Source of the DNA: Mycobacterium sp. SMC-2
GTDB lineage: Bacteria; Actinomycetota; Actinomycetes; Mycobacteriales; Mycobacteriaceae
Direction: 5' to 3'
Assembly: GCF_025263485.1 (NCBI RefSeq)
Contig: NZ_CP079863.1
Coordinates: forward strand, 5,332,001-5,396,000
DNA: 64,000 bases
Shown here: positions 24,251-33,035 of the stretch, in pieces
Position numbering within the stretch: position 1 is the first letter of the stretch
How the letters are laid out: each line of letters begins with the position of its first letter
Notes under the pieces: model-generated
What the model saw: the letters and a program-made list of their open reading frames with translations, nothing else
Told to the model about the DNA's origin: nothing
Database searches by the model: none
Made by a program: the position numbers and the translations under genes

Positions 24251-25179
24251 GAACTCGTCGAATCGTGTTCGCCCAACACGAGTTCCGGGTGCCGCACAGC
24301 GATCATGCGCCTGAAGCCCTCGCGCCAAGGCACTTTCGTGCGGCCGAGCACCTCGTGCATCCGGGTGACGTCCGGCCATAACGGCGTGTGCGCTTGGGGC
24401 GTGTATTCGAAGACGGGCTCGACACCGATCAACCGGCCCATGAAGGTGCAGTAATCCTCGGCGCTGACCGTCTCGCTGCCCGCCCAGTTAACCACGACCG
24501 GCGGCACCGCGGCGACTTCCATGGCGCGGATGCCTAGTTCGACATAGTCGTCTTCGTAGATCGGGTTGTAGTTGTTCGGCTTGTCGGGATGCAGCCGAAT
24601 GGGTTTGCCCGCCAACATCGCGTCGAGGCGATCGGCGGGTGCGCCGCCCTGAGGCCCATAGGTCGAGCAGATCCGGATGATGGTCAGCGGGATTCGATGA
24701 TGCCTGGAGATCCAGGTGCACACCGCCTCCGCCGCGACCTTGGAGAAGCTGTAGTTTGCGCGCAGCGGCACGCCGGGCGGATCGGTCTCGGTCAGTGGGC
24801 GCTGTCCCTGGTAGGCGTAAATCGAGCCGGTTGAACACAACACGAAACCCTTGGCGGCGCGGCAGTGGTGGAGCAATTCGCCGGACATCTGCGCGTTTGT
24901 TTCGACGCAGCGGTTCCAGTCGCCGGCGCCGGGGTCCACGGCGGCGTGGAAGACGTAGCTGAAATCTTCTGGGAGACCGGAGAAGTCGCCCGCGCCGATG
25001 TCCAGCGCAAAGGGTTTGATGCCCGCGCCGACAAGCCTTTCCCGGTCGGCGGGGTCTTTGAGGCGTGCGGCGCCCCACACCTCGTTCGAAGCCGCCAGAG
25101 CCCTCGCTATGGGAAACGCGATCTTGCCCGTCGCCCCGGTGATCAGGATCTTCTCCGCGCCGAGCAACCAGCCCTCCAA
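24247..25179 (-). CDS. NAD-dependent epimerase/dehydratase-family (extended SDR) protein
   Basis: This 310-residue extended SDR has TGATGKIAFPIARAL (15-29) for NAD(P), the LCSTGSIYAYQG segment carrying the catalytic Ser, and YSFSK as the YxxxK pair. The body contains IIRICSTYGPQGG and a substrate-binding C-terminus. Relatives include nucleotide-sugar epimerases and steroid or aldehyde reductases. The neighbours are catabolic, so a reductase or hydroxysteroid-dehydrogenase-like role is as likely as sugar epimerisation. It starts at ATG 25179 and overlaps the next minus-strand gene by four bases. Confidence 0.85.
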   Translation of the reverse strand: MEGWLLGAEKILITGATGKIAFPIARALAASNEVWGAARLKDPADRERLVGAGIKPFALDIGAGDFSGLPEDFSYVFHAAVDPGAGDWNRCVETNAQMSGELLHHCRAAKGFVLCSTGSIYAYQGQRPLTETDPPGVPLRANYSFSKVAAEAVCTWISRHHRIPLTIIRICSTYGPQGGAPADRLDAMLAGKPIRLHPDKPNNYNPIYEDDYVELGIRAMEVAAVPPVVVNWAGSETVSAEDYCTFMGRLIGVEPVFEYTPQAHTPLWPDVTRMHEVLGRTKVPWREGFRRMIAVRHPELVLGEHDSTSS

Positions 25180-25298
25180 TCATGACCGAGGCAAATGTGA
25201 AGTACTTGATATGTCGTTGGGCAGCATAACGCCCGGCCGCAAGGAAATCCCATGGGAGGGCGGCTGGGTGTGCCCCGTTTTCTTGGCATGGTCCTGGT

Positions 25299-25323
25299 GG
25301 TCTCAACGGAATAAGCTGAGACC
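25299..25323. promoter_or_regulatory. Perfect seven-base inverted repeat upstream of the proline-rich secreted protein
   Basis: GGTCTCA (25299-25305) and TGAGACC (25317-25323), with an 11-base spacer, lie 35 bases before the ATG at 25359. It may be an operator or a 5' leader hairpin. No second copy was found in the window, so it is not part of operator families A-C. Confidence 0.35.
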
Positions 25324-25358
25324 CGCCAGGCCAGCATGGCCCCGATGGGAGGCGCACC

Positions 25359-25670
25359 ATGAGGTGGTTTCTTCGTCGTCTGACCGCCGTCTTAGCGGTC
25401 GCCTTCGTCGCGATGGCGGTCGCGACGCCGGGAATCAGCTCGGCACAGTGCGATCCCAACATGTCGTTCAATCCGGCGACCCGTGAGTGCAAACCGCCAC
25501 CGCCGGCACCGGCGTGGTACACGCCCCCACCGCCGTACGGGCCGTCGTTCGCCGGGCAGGATGTACCGCCCCCTCCGCCACAGCCATGGTGGACATCGGA
25601 GCCGCCGATGTGGAGCGTCGGCTTTCACCAGTGGGGCATTTACCTGAACGGCGTCTGGGTGCCGCTCTGA
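25359..25670 (+). CDS. Small exported proline-rich protein
   Basis: This 103-residue product has a signal peptide (MRWFLRRLTAVLAVAFVAMAVATPGISSA, cleavage near 29). The mature part starts QCDPNMSFNPATRECKPPPP, with two cysteines, a Pro-rich middle and a C-terminal Trp-rich GFHQWGIYLNGVWVPL. Proteins of this build are common in mycobacterial envelopes and have no known function. It stands alone between the divergent epimerase operon and the DUF35-thiolase gene. Confidence 0.75.
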   Translation: MRWFLRRLTAVLAVAFVAMAVATPGISSAQCDPNMSFNPATRECKPPPPAPAWYTPPPPYGPSFAGQDVPPPPPQPWWTSEPPMWSVGFHQWGIYLNGVWVPL

Positions 25671-25714
25671 CGGGTGCCCTGCCAATACCGTCTCGATCGC
25701 ACCTGCGTGCGGGT

Positions 25715-25729
25715 GATAACGTAATTCTC
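25715..25729. promoter_or_regulatory. Candidate operator, family A (GATAAC-GTA-ATTCTC)
   Basis: Half sites GATAAC and ATTCTC with a three-base spacer lie about 60 bases before the GTG start at 25791. It matches the site at 3471 (GATAAT-TTC-ATTCTC) in ten of the twelve half-site bases or better. It links the DUF35-thiolase operon to the left-hand cluster. Confidence 0.6.
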
Positions 25730-25790
25730 CGATTCGTATAACGGGCCTACCACGTCGCACTCCCGGGTCCGTTCGACTCGCGGAGGTGAC

Positions 25791-27446
25791 GTGTCAGCAG
25801 CACCGGGACGTCCGCTGCCCCTGATCACGCAGGAGAACGAGTTCTTCTGGACCTCGGGAGCCGACGGCACGCTGCGGCTGCAGGAATGTAAGGCCTGCCG
25901 ATCGCTCGTTCATCCGCCGGCGCCGGTATGCCGGTATTGCCGCTCACTTGATGTCGGGGTGCGAGCGGTCTCCGGCAGGGCAACGCTCGCCGGCTTTACC
26001 ATCAATGAGCGGTTCAGTCTGCCCGGGTTGGCCGCGCCCTACGTGATCGCGCAGGTGGCCATCGCCGAAGATCCGCGCGTTCGGCTGACGACCAACATCA
26101 TCGAATGCCAGCCCGACCAGCTCGAACTCGGCCAACAGGTCGAGGTCGTCTTCGAGCGAGTCGAGGACGTGTGGTTTCCGCTGTTCCGACCGGTACCCGA
26201 CGCCGAACCCGGTCCGCTGCCCGCCGACGAAATAGCGCCGGAGCGCTTCGGCGAACACGTGCACCCGATGCTGACGCCGGAGAAGTTCGAAGACAAGGTC
26301 GCACTGACCGGGGTCGGCATGTCGGCGATCGGACGCCGATTGATGCAGCTGCCGCTGGCGCTGACGGTGCAAGCATGCGAAGCGGCCATCGCCGACGCCG
26401 GCCTGACGTATGCCGACATCGACGGCCTGTCGACCTATCCCGGCGCGATCAACGTCGGCGGCTTCGGAGAAGGCGGCGTGACCGCGCTGGAGGCGGCGCT
26501 CGGCATCCGGCCGACGTGGCACAACGGCGCCATGGAAACGTTCGGCCCGGGCGGATCGCTGATCGCTGCCATGCTCGCGGTCGCCGGCGGCCTGGCCCGC
26601 CACGTGCTGTGTTTCCGCACGCTGTGGGAGGCCACCCACGGCGAGTTGATGAAGCAGGGCAAGATCAGCCCGTCGATGGGCCGGATGTCGGGCTGGCAGA
26701 TGCCATTCGGCGCGACATCTGCGGCACACACCTTGGCGATGAACGCGCAGCGGCACTTTCACCGATACGGCACCACCAAAGAGACCCTGGGCTGGATCGC
26801 GTTGAACCAGCGGACCAACGCCGAACTCAACCCGACCGCCATCTACCGGTCGCCGATGACGATGGACGACTACCTGAACGCGCGGCCCATCACCACGCCC
26901 TTCGGCCTCTATGACTGCGACGTGCCCTGCGACGGATCGATCGCCGTCATCGTCTCCGCCGTCGACGTTGCGCGTGACCTCGCCAAGCCGCCCGTGCTGG
27001 TGGAAGCGGTGGGAACGCAGATCATCGAGCGAATCGACTGGGACCAAAGCACTCTCACCCATGAGCCGCAGGTGCTGGGCCAGGCCGCGCACGTGTGGAC
27101 GCGCACCTCGTTGCGGCCGACCGACGTCGACGTCGCCGAGCTCTACGACGGCTTCACGATGAACTGCTTGTCCTGGATCGAGGCGCTGGGATTCTGCGGA
27201 ATCGGCGAGGCCAAAGACTTCCTCGACGGCGGCAAGAACATCGCCCGCGACGGCCTGCTGCCGCTCAACACGCACGGCGGCCAGCTGTCCCACGGCCGCA
27301 CCCACGGCATGGGCCTGGTCCACGAGGCCGTCACCCAGCTGCGCGGGGAGGCCGGCGACCGCCAGGTCGCCGGCGCCCGCGTCGGCGTGGTCAGCAGCGG
27401 TGGCCTCACCCCCAGCGGCGTCCTTTTGCTGCGGGCGGACTCATGA
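25791..27446 (+). CDS. DUF35/OB-fold protein fused to a lipid-transfer (thiolase-like) domain
   Basis: This 551-residue protein starts at GTG 25791 behind GGAGGTGAC. Residues 1-150 are a DUF35 unit: a rubredoxin-like zinc ribbon (Cys33, Cys36, Cys47, Cys50) and an OB fold. Residues 165-551 are a thiolase-superfamily domain of the SCP-x/Ltp type (VALTGVGMSAIGR, VAELYDGFTMN, HGGQLSHGRTHGMG). In steroid side-chain degradation the separate ChsH2 DUF35 domain and Ltp2 associate as a retro-aldolase. Here the two are one chain, while at 42060-43660 of this window they are two genes. The same aldolase-type C-C cleavage is the likely function. The stop overlaps the next gene by four bases. Confidence 0.88.
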   Translation: MSAAPGRPLPLITQENEFFWTSGADGTLRLQECKACRSLVHPPAPVCRYCRSLDVGVRAVSGRATLAGFTINERFSLPGLAAPYVIAQVAIAEDPRVRLTTNIIECQPDQLELGQQVEVVFERVEDVWFPLFRPVPDAEPGPLPADEIAPERFGEHVHPMLTPEKFEDKVALTGVGMSAIGRRLMQLPLALTVQACEAAIADAGLTYADIDGLSTYPGAINVGGFGEGGVTALEAALGIRPTWHNGAMETFGPGGSLIAAMLAVAGGLARHVLCFRTLWEATHGELMKQGKISPSMGRMSGWQMPFGATSAAHTLAMNAQRHFHRYGTTKETLGWIALNQRTNAELNPTAIYRSPMTMDDYLNARPITTPFGLYDCDVPCDGSIAVIVSAVDVARDLAKPPVLVEAVGTQIIERIDWDQSTLTHEPQVLGQAAHVWTRTSLRPTDVDVAELYDGFTMNCLSWIEALGFCGIGEAKDFLDGGKNIARDGLLPLNTHGGQLSHGRTHGMGLVHEAVTQLRGEAGDRQVAGARVGVVSSGGLTPSGVLLLRADS

Positions 27447-28336
27447 GCGTCCCCCGGCCCAGGCTGGTGATCGTCGACGGCGTGCCGATGTCGGCGCTGA
27501 TCGCCGAAGCGCCCGAACCCAAGGCCGTGATCGTGGCCGTTCACGGCGGTGGAACCACCGCAATGTATTTCGACTGCCCGGGCCACCCGTCGTTGTCCCT
27601 GTTGCGGAGCGGCGCGGCGGCGGGATTCACCGTGGTGGCGCTCGACCGCCCCGGCTACGGGAGCTCCGCGCCCTATCCGGAGGCGATGGCCCTGCCCGAA
27701 CAGCGGGTCAACCTTGCCTACGGGGCGGTCGATCGCATCCTCGGAGACCGACCTCGCGGCGCCGGGCTGTTTCTGATGGGCCATTCGGGCGGCTGCGAAC
27801 TCGTGATGCGGATGGGCGCCGACGCACGCGGAGCCGATCTGCTGGGCATCGAACTGGCCGGTACGGGCCGGCGCTACCACCCGGCGGCCCGGGAAATCCT
27901 GAAAGCCGCGACGCGCGAACGCCGCCCGGCCGGCCTGCGGGAGCTGCTGTGGCACCCGGAAAACCTGTATCCGCCCGAGGTTCTCAACGGGGCCACGGTC
28001 TCCCCGACCGCGCCGTCCTACGAGGACCAGATGGTGTCCAATTGGGCTCGCCAGGACTTCCCGGCACTCGCGCCCGCGGTGCGCGTTCCGGTGCAATTCA
28101 GCGTCGCCGAGCACGAAAAGGTTTGGGAGAAAGATAGTTCCGCGATGGCCGAGATCGAGAGCCTGTTCTCAGGAGCGCCGCGGTTCATTGTTCATCGGCA
28201 GCCCGACGCGGGACACAACATCAGCCTGGGTCACACCGCCGCCGACTACCACGCCAAGGTGTTTGCGTTCGCCGACGAATGCGTGGCCGGCGGCGCGAAT
28301 CCCGTTGACGCAGAGGACGACCTGGAGGCCGGATGA
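27443..28336 (+). CDS. Alpha/beta hydrolase
   Basis: The start is ATG 27443 in an ATGA overlap with the fusion gene; the longer open frame is an artefact. The 297-residue product has AVHGGGTTAMYFD (oxyanion region), LDRPGYGSS, the nucleophile elbow MGHSGGCE with Ser115, and the late HRQPDAGHNISLGH carrying the catalytic His. The acid would lie near VAEHEKVW. It may be a thioesterase, esterase or C-C hydrolase. Both its ends overlap neighbours by four bases, so it is tightly coupled to the retro-aldolase and the hydroxyacid dehydrogenases. Confidence 0.88.
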   Translation: MSVPRPRLVIVDGVPMSALIAEAPEPKAVIVAVHGGGTTAMYFDCPGHPSLSLLRSGAAAGFTVVALDRPGYGSSAPYPEAMALPEQRVNLAYGAVDRILGDRPRGAGLFLMGHSGGCELVMRMGADARGADLLGIELAGTGRRYHPAAREILKAATRERRPAGLRELLWHPENLYPPEVLNGATVSPTAPSYEDQMVSNWARQDFPALAPAVRVPVQFSVAEHEKVWEKDSSAMAEIESLFSGAPRFIVHRQPDAGHNISLGHTAADYHAKVFAFADECVAGGANPVDAEDDLEAG

Positions 28337-29148
28337 GAGTCGGGTTCATCGGCCTGGGCAGTCAGGGCGGCCCCATGGCAAGGCGGATCGTCGAGGGCGG
28401 TTACGAGACGACGCTGTGGGCGCGCAGACCCGCCAGCCTCGAGCCGTTCGCTGACACCGCGGCAAAAGTCGCCGAATCCCCGGCCGAGCTCGCCGCGGCC
28501 AGTGATCTGGTCTGTCTCTGTGTCGTCGCCGACGCCGACGTCGATGAGGTCACTCGCGGTGAGCGTGGCGTGCTCGCCGCGATGAAACCGGGCAGCGTCA
28601 TCGCCATACACAGCACCGTGCACCCCAACACCTGCCGCGAGCTCGCCAAGAGGGCTGGCGCCCAAGGTGTTTCGGTCGTCGACGCGCCGGTGAGCGGAGG
28701 GGGTCCCGCGGCGGCGGAGGGCCGTTTGATGGTGATGACCGGCGGCGACGCCGACGTTGTCGAACGCTGCCGCGCGGTCTTCGAAACTTATGGCGATCCG
28801 GTCGTCCACCTCGGTGAGCTGGGTTCCGGGCAAACCACCAAGCTGCTGAACAACTTGCTGTTCAGCGCCCACTTGGCCACCGCGGCCACCACCCTGTCGC
28901 TGGCAAGTGCCCTGGGCGTCGACCCGGACCGTCTGGCGGAAGTTGTTTCCCGTGGCAGTGGGAACAGCTTTGCGCTCAACGCCCTCGGCGGCATCGGCGG
29001 GCTGGAGCGGCTCGCCGGGGTGGCCGGGACGCTGCTGCAGAAGGACGTCCGCCTCGTCGCCGACCTCGCCGACCGCGCCGGGGCAAGCGGCGGCGCCGTG
29101 CTCGATGCGGCCGACGCCGCGCTGGCACTCATGGGCCATCCAAGGTGA
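28333..29148 (+). CDS. NAD(P)-dependent hydroxyacid dehydrogenase (HIBADH family), tandem copy a
   Basis: This 271-residue protein begins MRVGFIGLGSQGGPMARR (NAD(P) binding), with the substrate motif DAPVSGGGPAAAEG and catalytic Lys170 in TTKLLNN. A QKDVRLVADLADRAG helix closes the domain. It overlaps the hydrolase before it and the next HIBADH-like gene after it by four bases each. Family members oxidise beta-hydroxyacids or reduce semialdehydes or imines. Two tandem, clearly different members may act as a hetero-oligomer or on two successive intermediates. Confidence 0.88.
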   Translation: MRVGFIGLGSQGGPMARRIVEGGYETTLWARRPASLEPFADTAAKVAESPAELAAASDLVCLCVVADADVDEVTRGERGVLAAMKPGSVIAIHSTVHPNTCRELAKRAGAQGVSVVDAPVSGGGPAAAEGRLMVMTGGDADVVERCRAVFETYGDPVVHLGELGSGQTTKLLNNLLFSAHLATAATTLSLASALGVDPDRLAEVVSRGSGNSFALNALGGIGGLERLAGVAGTLLQKDVRLVADLADRAGASGGAVLDAADAALALMGHPR

Positions 29149-29951
29149 AAGTCGGGTTCATCGGCGCGGGGCGGATGGGCCGCCCCATGGTGGCCCGCCT
29201 GGTAGCGGCCGGGCATGACGTTCGCGTCGTGGGCCGAACAGCCGAAACGCAGTGCGAAATCGAGGAACTCGGCGCGCACGCGGTCCGCGACCCAGCCGAG
29301 GCGGGTACGCAGGCCGAAATCGTGGTGGTCTGCGTGTTCAGCGATGAACAAGTGCGGGAGGTCTGCCTGGACGGCGGACTGCTGTCCGCCATGCCGGCCG
29401 GTTCTGCGCTGGTGGTGCACACCACCGTAAGCCCGAAGACCATCGATGCCCTCGCCGCATCCGCCGAAGGCGTCGACGTCGCCGATGCGGCCGTCAGCGG
29501 AGGCCCACACGACATCGCGGCCGGCCAGCTCACGCTCTTCGTGGGCGGCGCCGACGACGCGGTCGAGCGGGTGCAGCCGGTGCTGCGCTGCTACGGCGAC
29601 CCGGTCCTGCACGTCGGCCCCCGCGGTGCCGGCCAAAAGGTGAAGCTGGTCAACAACGCCCTGTTCGCGGGTCACACCGGCCTGCTCGCGGAGGCAGTGC
29701 GTTTAAGCGAGCGCCTCGGCGTGCCGGAGTCCACCCTGCTGACCGCCCTTTCGGAGGGCAGCGCGACCAGCCGCGTGCTAAGCCTGGTAGCCGCAAGTGG
29801 TTCCATCGCATCGTTCATCGAGATGACCGGTGAGTTCGTGCGCAAAGACGTGGCCGTCATCCGCGGCGTCGCCGAACAATTGGGCACAGATCTCGGTGTG
29901 CTGGACGACGCCATCAAAGCGATCGGTGATGTGCGACGAGCAGTCAGATGA
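29145..29951 (+). CDS. NAD(P)-dependent hydroxyacid dehydrogenase (HIBADH family), tandem copy b
   Basis: This 268-residue protein starts at GTG 29145 in a GTGA overlap. It has GFIGAGRMGRPMVARL, the motif DAAVSGGPHDIAAGQ and Lys167 in KVKLVNN. The FVRKDVAVIRGVAEQLG helix corresponds to the same element of copy a. It differs from copy a in the GRMG motif and in the substrate loop, so it is not a recent duplicate. Its last eight bases overlap the tail of the convergent FadD gene. Confidence 0.88.
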   Translation: MKVGFIGAGRMGRPMVARLVAAGHDVRVVGRTAETQCEIEELGAHAVRDPAEAGTQAEIVVVCVFSDEQVREVCLDGGLLSAMPAGSALVVHTTVSPKTIDALAASAEGVDVADAAVSGGPHDIAAGQLTLFVGGADDAVERVQPVLRCYGDPVLHVGPRGAGQKVKLVNNALFAGHTGLLAEAVRLSERLGVPESTLLTALSEGSATSRVLSLVAASGSIASFIEMTGEFVRKDVAVIRGVAEQLGTDLGVLDDAIKAIGDVRRAVR

Positions 29952-31563
29952 CCCGCGATTGGTGCCCGGCCCAGTAGCGGTCGCGCAGTAGCCGCTTGTA
30001 CAGTTTGCCGTTGGGATCACGCGGCAACTCGTCGACGAAGTCGACGGTGCGGGGACACTTGTACGTCGCCAACTCATTCCGGCAGTAGCCGATCAGCTCC
30101 GCGGCGCGGTCTGTGTCCGGAGCCACGCAATCCGTCAGTTGTACAACGGCTTTGACCGCCTCCCCCATCTCGTCATCCGGGACGCCGATCACCGCCACGT
30201 CGGCCACCATCGGATGCGCGATGAGCACGTTCTCAATCTCTTGCGGGTAGATGTTCACCCCGCCGGAGATGATCATGTGTGCGACACGGTCGGTGAGGTA
30301 CAGGTAACCGTCGGCGTCCAGGTAGCCCATGTCCCCCAGGCTGCGCCACCCCTTGTCGTGGGTGACCGACGCGGTCTTGTCCGGATCGCCGTGGTATTCG
30401 AAGTGGCGCCCGCCCGCGAAGTAGACCACCCCCACCTGTCCTGTCGGCAGTTCGTTGCCGTCCGGGCCGACGATGTGGCATTCGTCGATGGGCCTTCCCA
30501 CCGAACCGGGATGAGCCAGCCACTCCTGCGCCGAAATGTATGTGGCACCGAGATCTTCTGTACCCGAATAGTATTCGTGAATGATTGGGCCCCACCACTC
30601 GATCATCTCCCGCTTGACGGCGACCGGGCACGGGGCGGCGGTATGCAGGACAGTACGTAGGCTCGACAGGTCGTAGTGCTCACGCTCTCGGCGGGGCAAC
30701 CGGAGCAGGCGGACAAACATCGTCGGCACGAACTGCGCATCGGTGATTCTATACCGCTCGATCAGTCCGAGACATTCGCGCGCATCGAACTTCTCCATCA
30801 GTACGACGGTCCCACCCACCCGCTGCCAGGACATCGAGCCGACCAATGGCGCCGAGTGATACAGCGGCGCCGGGCACAGATACACCGCATCCCCGCCGGC
30901 CCCCGCGGTGAGCCCACGGGCGATATCGGCAAGGACGGACGACGGATCACCGAATCGTCTGCCGGGCAACGGCTTACGCACACCTTTGGGCCGCCCCGTC
31001 GTTCCCGATGAGTACAGCATCTCGCGTCCCTCACACTCGTCGTCGAGGATCGCCGCCGGCGCGGTGGACAGGACTTGGTAGTAGTTTTCGTAGCCGGGGA
31101 GCTCGCCGTCAGCCGAAATGCGAACGGGCACGCGCGCGGTGTCCAGCTTGGCGACGACGTCAGCGAGCGCCTGGCTCGATACCAACGCGGACGCCCCGCA
31201 GTCGTCGAGCACGTATTGGACTTCGCCGGGGCGCAGGTGATCGTTGATCGGGGTGTAGTAGAGACCCGCGCGCTGCGCGGCCCACGCCACCTCGAGGAAC
31301 GTGTGGTCGTTGCCTAACAGGATGGCGAGGTGATCGCCCACTTTCAGGCCGCGTGAACGAAACGCGGCAGCAAGGCGCCGTGACCGCTCTTCCAGCTCGG
31401 CGTACGTCACGCTGCCGCCATCGGATCCCATCACGATGGCGGGGCGGTGGGGCGCGGACGCGGCATGCCAACTCGGTGCCATCGAAGCGGCCTGCGGGGA
31501 CTGGTTTTGCTCGATCACGGAAAATGATGCTACACATACGGCGCCCTTGACTGAGCCGCTCAT
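29944..31563 (-). CDS. AMP-dependent acyl-CoA synthetase (FadD type)
   Basis: This protein activates a carboxylic acid to its CoA thioester through an acyl-adenylate. The adenylation motif is MLYSSGTTGRPKGVR. GYLDADGYLYLTDRVAHMIISGGVNIYPQEIE follows, and the catalytic Lys is in DPNGKLYKR close to the C-terminus. The full open frame gives 539 residues. Starts at GTG 31518 or ATG 31482 would give about 524 or 512 and suit the family better, but none has a clear ribosome binding site. It diverges from the P450 at 31717 and converges with the HIBADH gene. It could activate the same acids as the CoA-transferases or a different one. Confidence 0.9.
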   Translation of the reverse strand: MSGSVKGAVCVASFSVIEQNQSPQAASMAPSWHAASAPHRPAIVMGSDGGSVTYAELEERSRRLAAAFRSRGLKVGDHLAILLGNDHTFLEVAWAAQRAGLYYTPINDHLRPGEVQYVLDDCGASALVSSQALADVVAKLDTARVPVRISADGELPGYENYYQVLSTAPAAILDDECEGREMLYSSGTTGRPKGVRKPLPGRRFGDPSSVLADIARGLTAGAGGDAVYLCPAPLYHSAPLVGSMSWQRVGGTVVLMEKFDARECLGLIERYRITDAQFVPTMFVRLLRLPRREREHYDLSSLRTVLHTAAPCPVAVKREMIEWWGPIIHEYYSGTEDLGATYISAQEWLAHPGSVGRPIDECHIVGPDGNELPTGQVGVVYFAGGRHFEYHGDPDKTASVTHDKGWRSLGDMGYLDADGYLYLTDRVAHMIISGGVNIYPQEIENVLIAHPMVADVAVIGVPDDEMGEAVKAVVQLTDCVAPDTDRAAELIGYCRNELATYKCPRTVDFVDELPRDPNGKLYKRLLRDRYWAGHQSRVI

Positions 31564-31650
31564 GCGTTTAACAGTTTGCGGCTGGAGATGCCCCGAATTT
31601 GGTTGCCCGAACCCGTTATGTTAGTCGGCGTCATTCTGTACTCTCGGGAT

Positions 31651-31664
31651 GGAAACGCATTTCC
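31651..31664. promoter_or_regulatory. Inverted repeat GGAAA-CGCA-TTTCC in the FadD/P450 divergent region
   Basis: A perfect five-base inverted repeat with a four-base spacer lies 53 bases before the P450 start and about 90-170 bases before the FadD start. It is unlike operator families A-C. A half site TTAGTCG (31621-31627) of family C also lies here without its partner. Either may be regulatory. Confidence 0.3.
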
Positions 31665-31716
31665 GCGATCCAATAACCGCTTGCGTGTGGTCAGCAAGAC
31701 TGAGGAGGCCCGTCCG

Positions 31717-32982
31717 GTGAGTGACTTCGATTCAAACCAATTTTTTTCCGATGAGTCGCTCGTCACCAACCCCTATCCCTACTACGCGGAGCAGCGGGCT
31801 CAGTGCCCGGCGCGGTTCGATCAGCAGCAGGGCATCTTGGCGGTCACCGGATACGACGCGGCCATCGAGGTCTACCGCGACGCGGAGAGCTTCTCCGCGT
31901 GCAACGCGGTCATCGGGCCCTTCGCGGGGCTTCCCTTCCAGCCGTCCGGCGACGACATCACCGAGCAAATCATCGAGCATCGCAGCGAGATGCCGTTCAG
32001 CGACTTCTTGGGCACCCTCGACCCCCCGGACCACACCCGGGTTCGCGCGCTGCTCAGCAAGCTGATGACGCCGCGGCGGCTCAAGGAGAACGAGTCGTTC
32101 ATGTGGACCTTGGTCGACCGCACCATCGACACGTTCGTCGGGGCGGGCCACTGCGAGTTCTTCCGGCAGTACGCCCAGCCGCTGTCTCTGCTAGTCATCG
32201 CCGACCTGCTGGGCGTCCCCGCCGAGGATCACGAGGCCTTCCTGTCCGCGCTCGCGGCCCAGCACAACGACATGGGCGAGACCCAGACGGTCCCGCACAA
32301 TCCCCTGGAGTTTCTCGAGCAGAAGTTCGTGACCTACATCGAGGACCGCCGCCGCGAGCCCCGGAGCGATGTGCTGACCTCGCTGGCCCTGGCCAAGTAC
32401 CCCGACGAATCCACACCTGAGGTCATCGACGTCGTCCGGTTGGCCGCCTTCCTGTTCGCCGCCGGACAGGAGACCACCAGCAAGATGCTGACGTTCGCGG
32501 TGCAGGTACTCGGCGAGCGGCCCGACCTGCAGCAGCAGTTACGCGAGGATCCCAGCCTGATCCCGAACTTCATCGAGGAGACGCTGCGGATGGAAAGCCC
32601 GATCAAGACTCACTTCCGCCTGGCGAGCAAGAACGTGTCCATCGCCGGCGTACCCACCCAGGCGGGAACCACGATCATGCTGTTGCCCGGGGCGTTCAAC
32701 CGTGACCCGGCCCACTTCGAGAACCCGGACGAGTTTCGCGTCGATCGTCCCAACGTCCGGGAGCAGATCGCCTTCGGGCGTGGTATCCATACCTGTCCCG
32801 GCGCCCCCTTGTCCCGGGCCGAAGGCCTGATCAGCATCGAGCGCATTCTGGCGCGGATGGCCGACATAAGGATCTCCGAGGCCCACCACGGGCCGGCCGA
32901 TGCGCGGCGCTACGGCTACGACCCCTCGTTCATGATGCGCGGGCTCACCGAACTGCACATCGAGTTCACGCCCATCACGTAG
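31717..32982 (+). CDS. Cytochrome P450
   Basis: The start is GTG 31717, preceded by GAGGAGG at good spacing; upstream in-frame starts lack one. The 421-residue product has the I-helix LFAAGQETTSK (Glu252-Thr253), an EETLR ExxR helix and the haem motif IAFGRGIHTCPG with Cys360. FGRGIHTC is a slightly divergent form of FGxGxHxC. No ferredoxin gene is adjacent, so it must borrow one of the three in the window. The divergent FadD and the retro-aldolase operon to the left suggest that it hydroxylates a substrate of the same pathway. Confidence 0.93.
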   Translation: MSDFDSNQFFSDESLVTNPYPYYAEQRAQCPARFDQQQGILAVTGYDAAIEVYRDAESFSACNAVIGPFAGLPFQPSGDDITEQIIEHRSEMPFSDFLGTLDPPDHTRVRALLSKLMTPRRLKENESFMWTLVDRTIDTFVGAGHCEFFRQYAQPLSLLVIADLLGVPAEDHEAFLSALAAQHNDMGETQTVPHNPLEFLEQKFVTYIEDRRREPRSDVLTSLALAKYPDESTPEVIDVVRLAAFLFAAGQETTSKMLTFAVQVLGERPDLQQQLREDPSLIPNFIEETLRMESPIKTHFRLASKNVSIAGVPTQAGTTIMLLPGAFNRDPAHFENPDEFRVDRPNVREQIAFGRGIHTCPGAPLSRAEGLISIERILARMADIRISEAHHGPADARRYGYDPSFMMRGLTELHIEFTPIT

Positions 32983-32989
32983 GACGTGA

Positions 32990-33024
32990 CCACCGGCCGA
33001 CGCCACGTGTGCGCCGGCCGGTGG
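32990..33024. terminator. Strong hairpin between convergent genes, probable bidirectional terminator
   Basis: CCACCGGCCG (32990-32999) and CGGCCGGTGG (33015-33024) form a perfect ten-base stem with a 15-base loop, between the P450 stop (32982) and the amidohydrolase stop (33036). No T-run follows, as in most mycobacterial terminators. Confidence 0.6.
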
Positions 33025-33035
33025 GCCCGCCTGGG

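Noticed and set aside
25944..27323. 459-codon minus-strand ORF
   Set aside because: It is a shadow of the DUF35-thiolase gene, typical of GC-rich codon bias, with no recognisable motifs.
31621..31636. Family C operator upstream of the P450 at 31717
   Set aside because: Only one half site (TTAGTCG) is present; the second half does not match.
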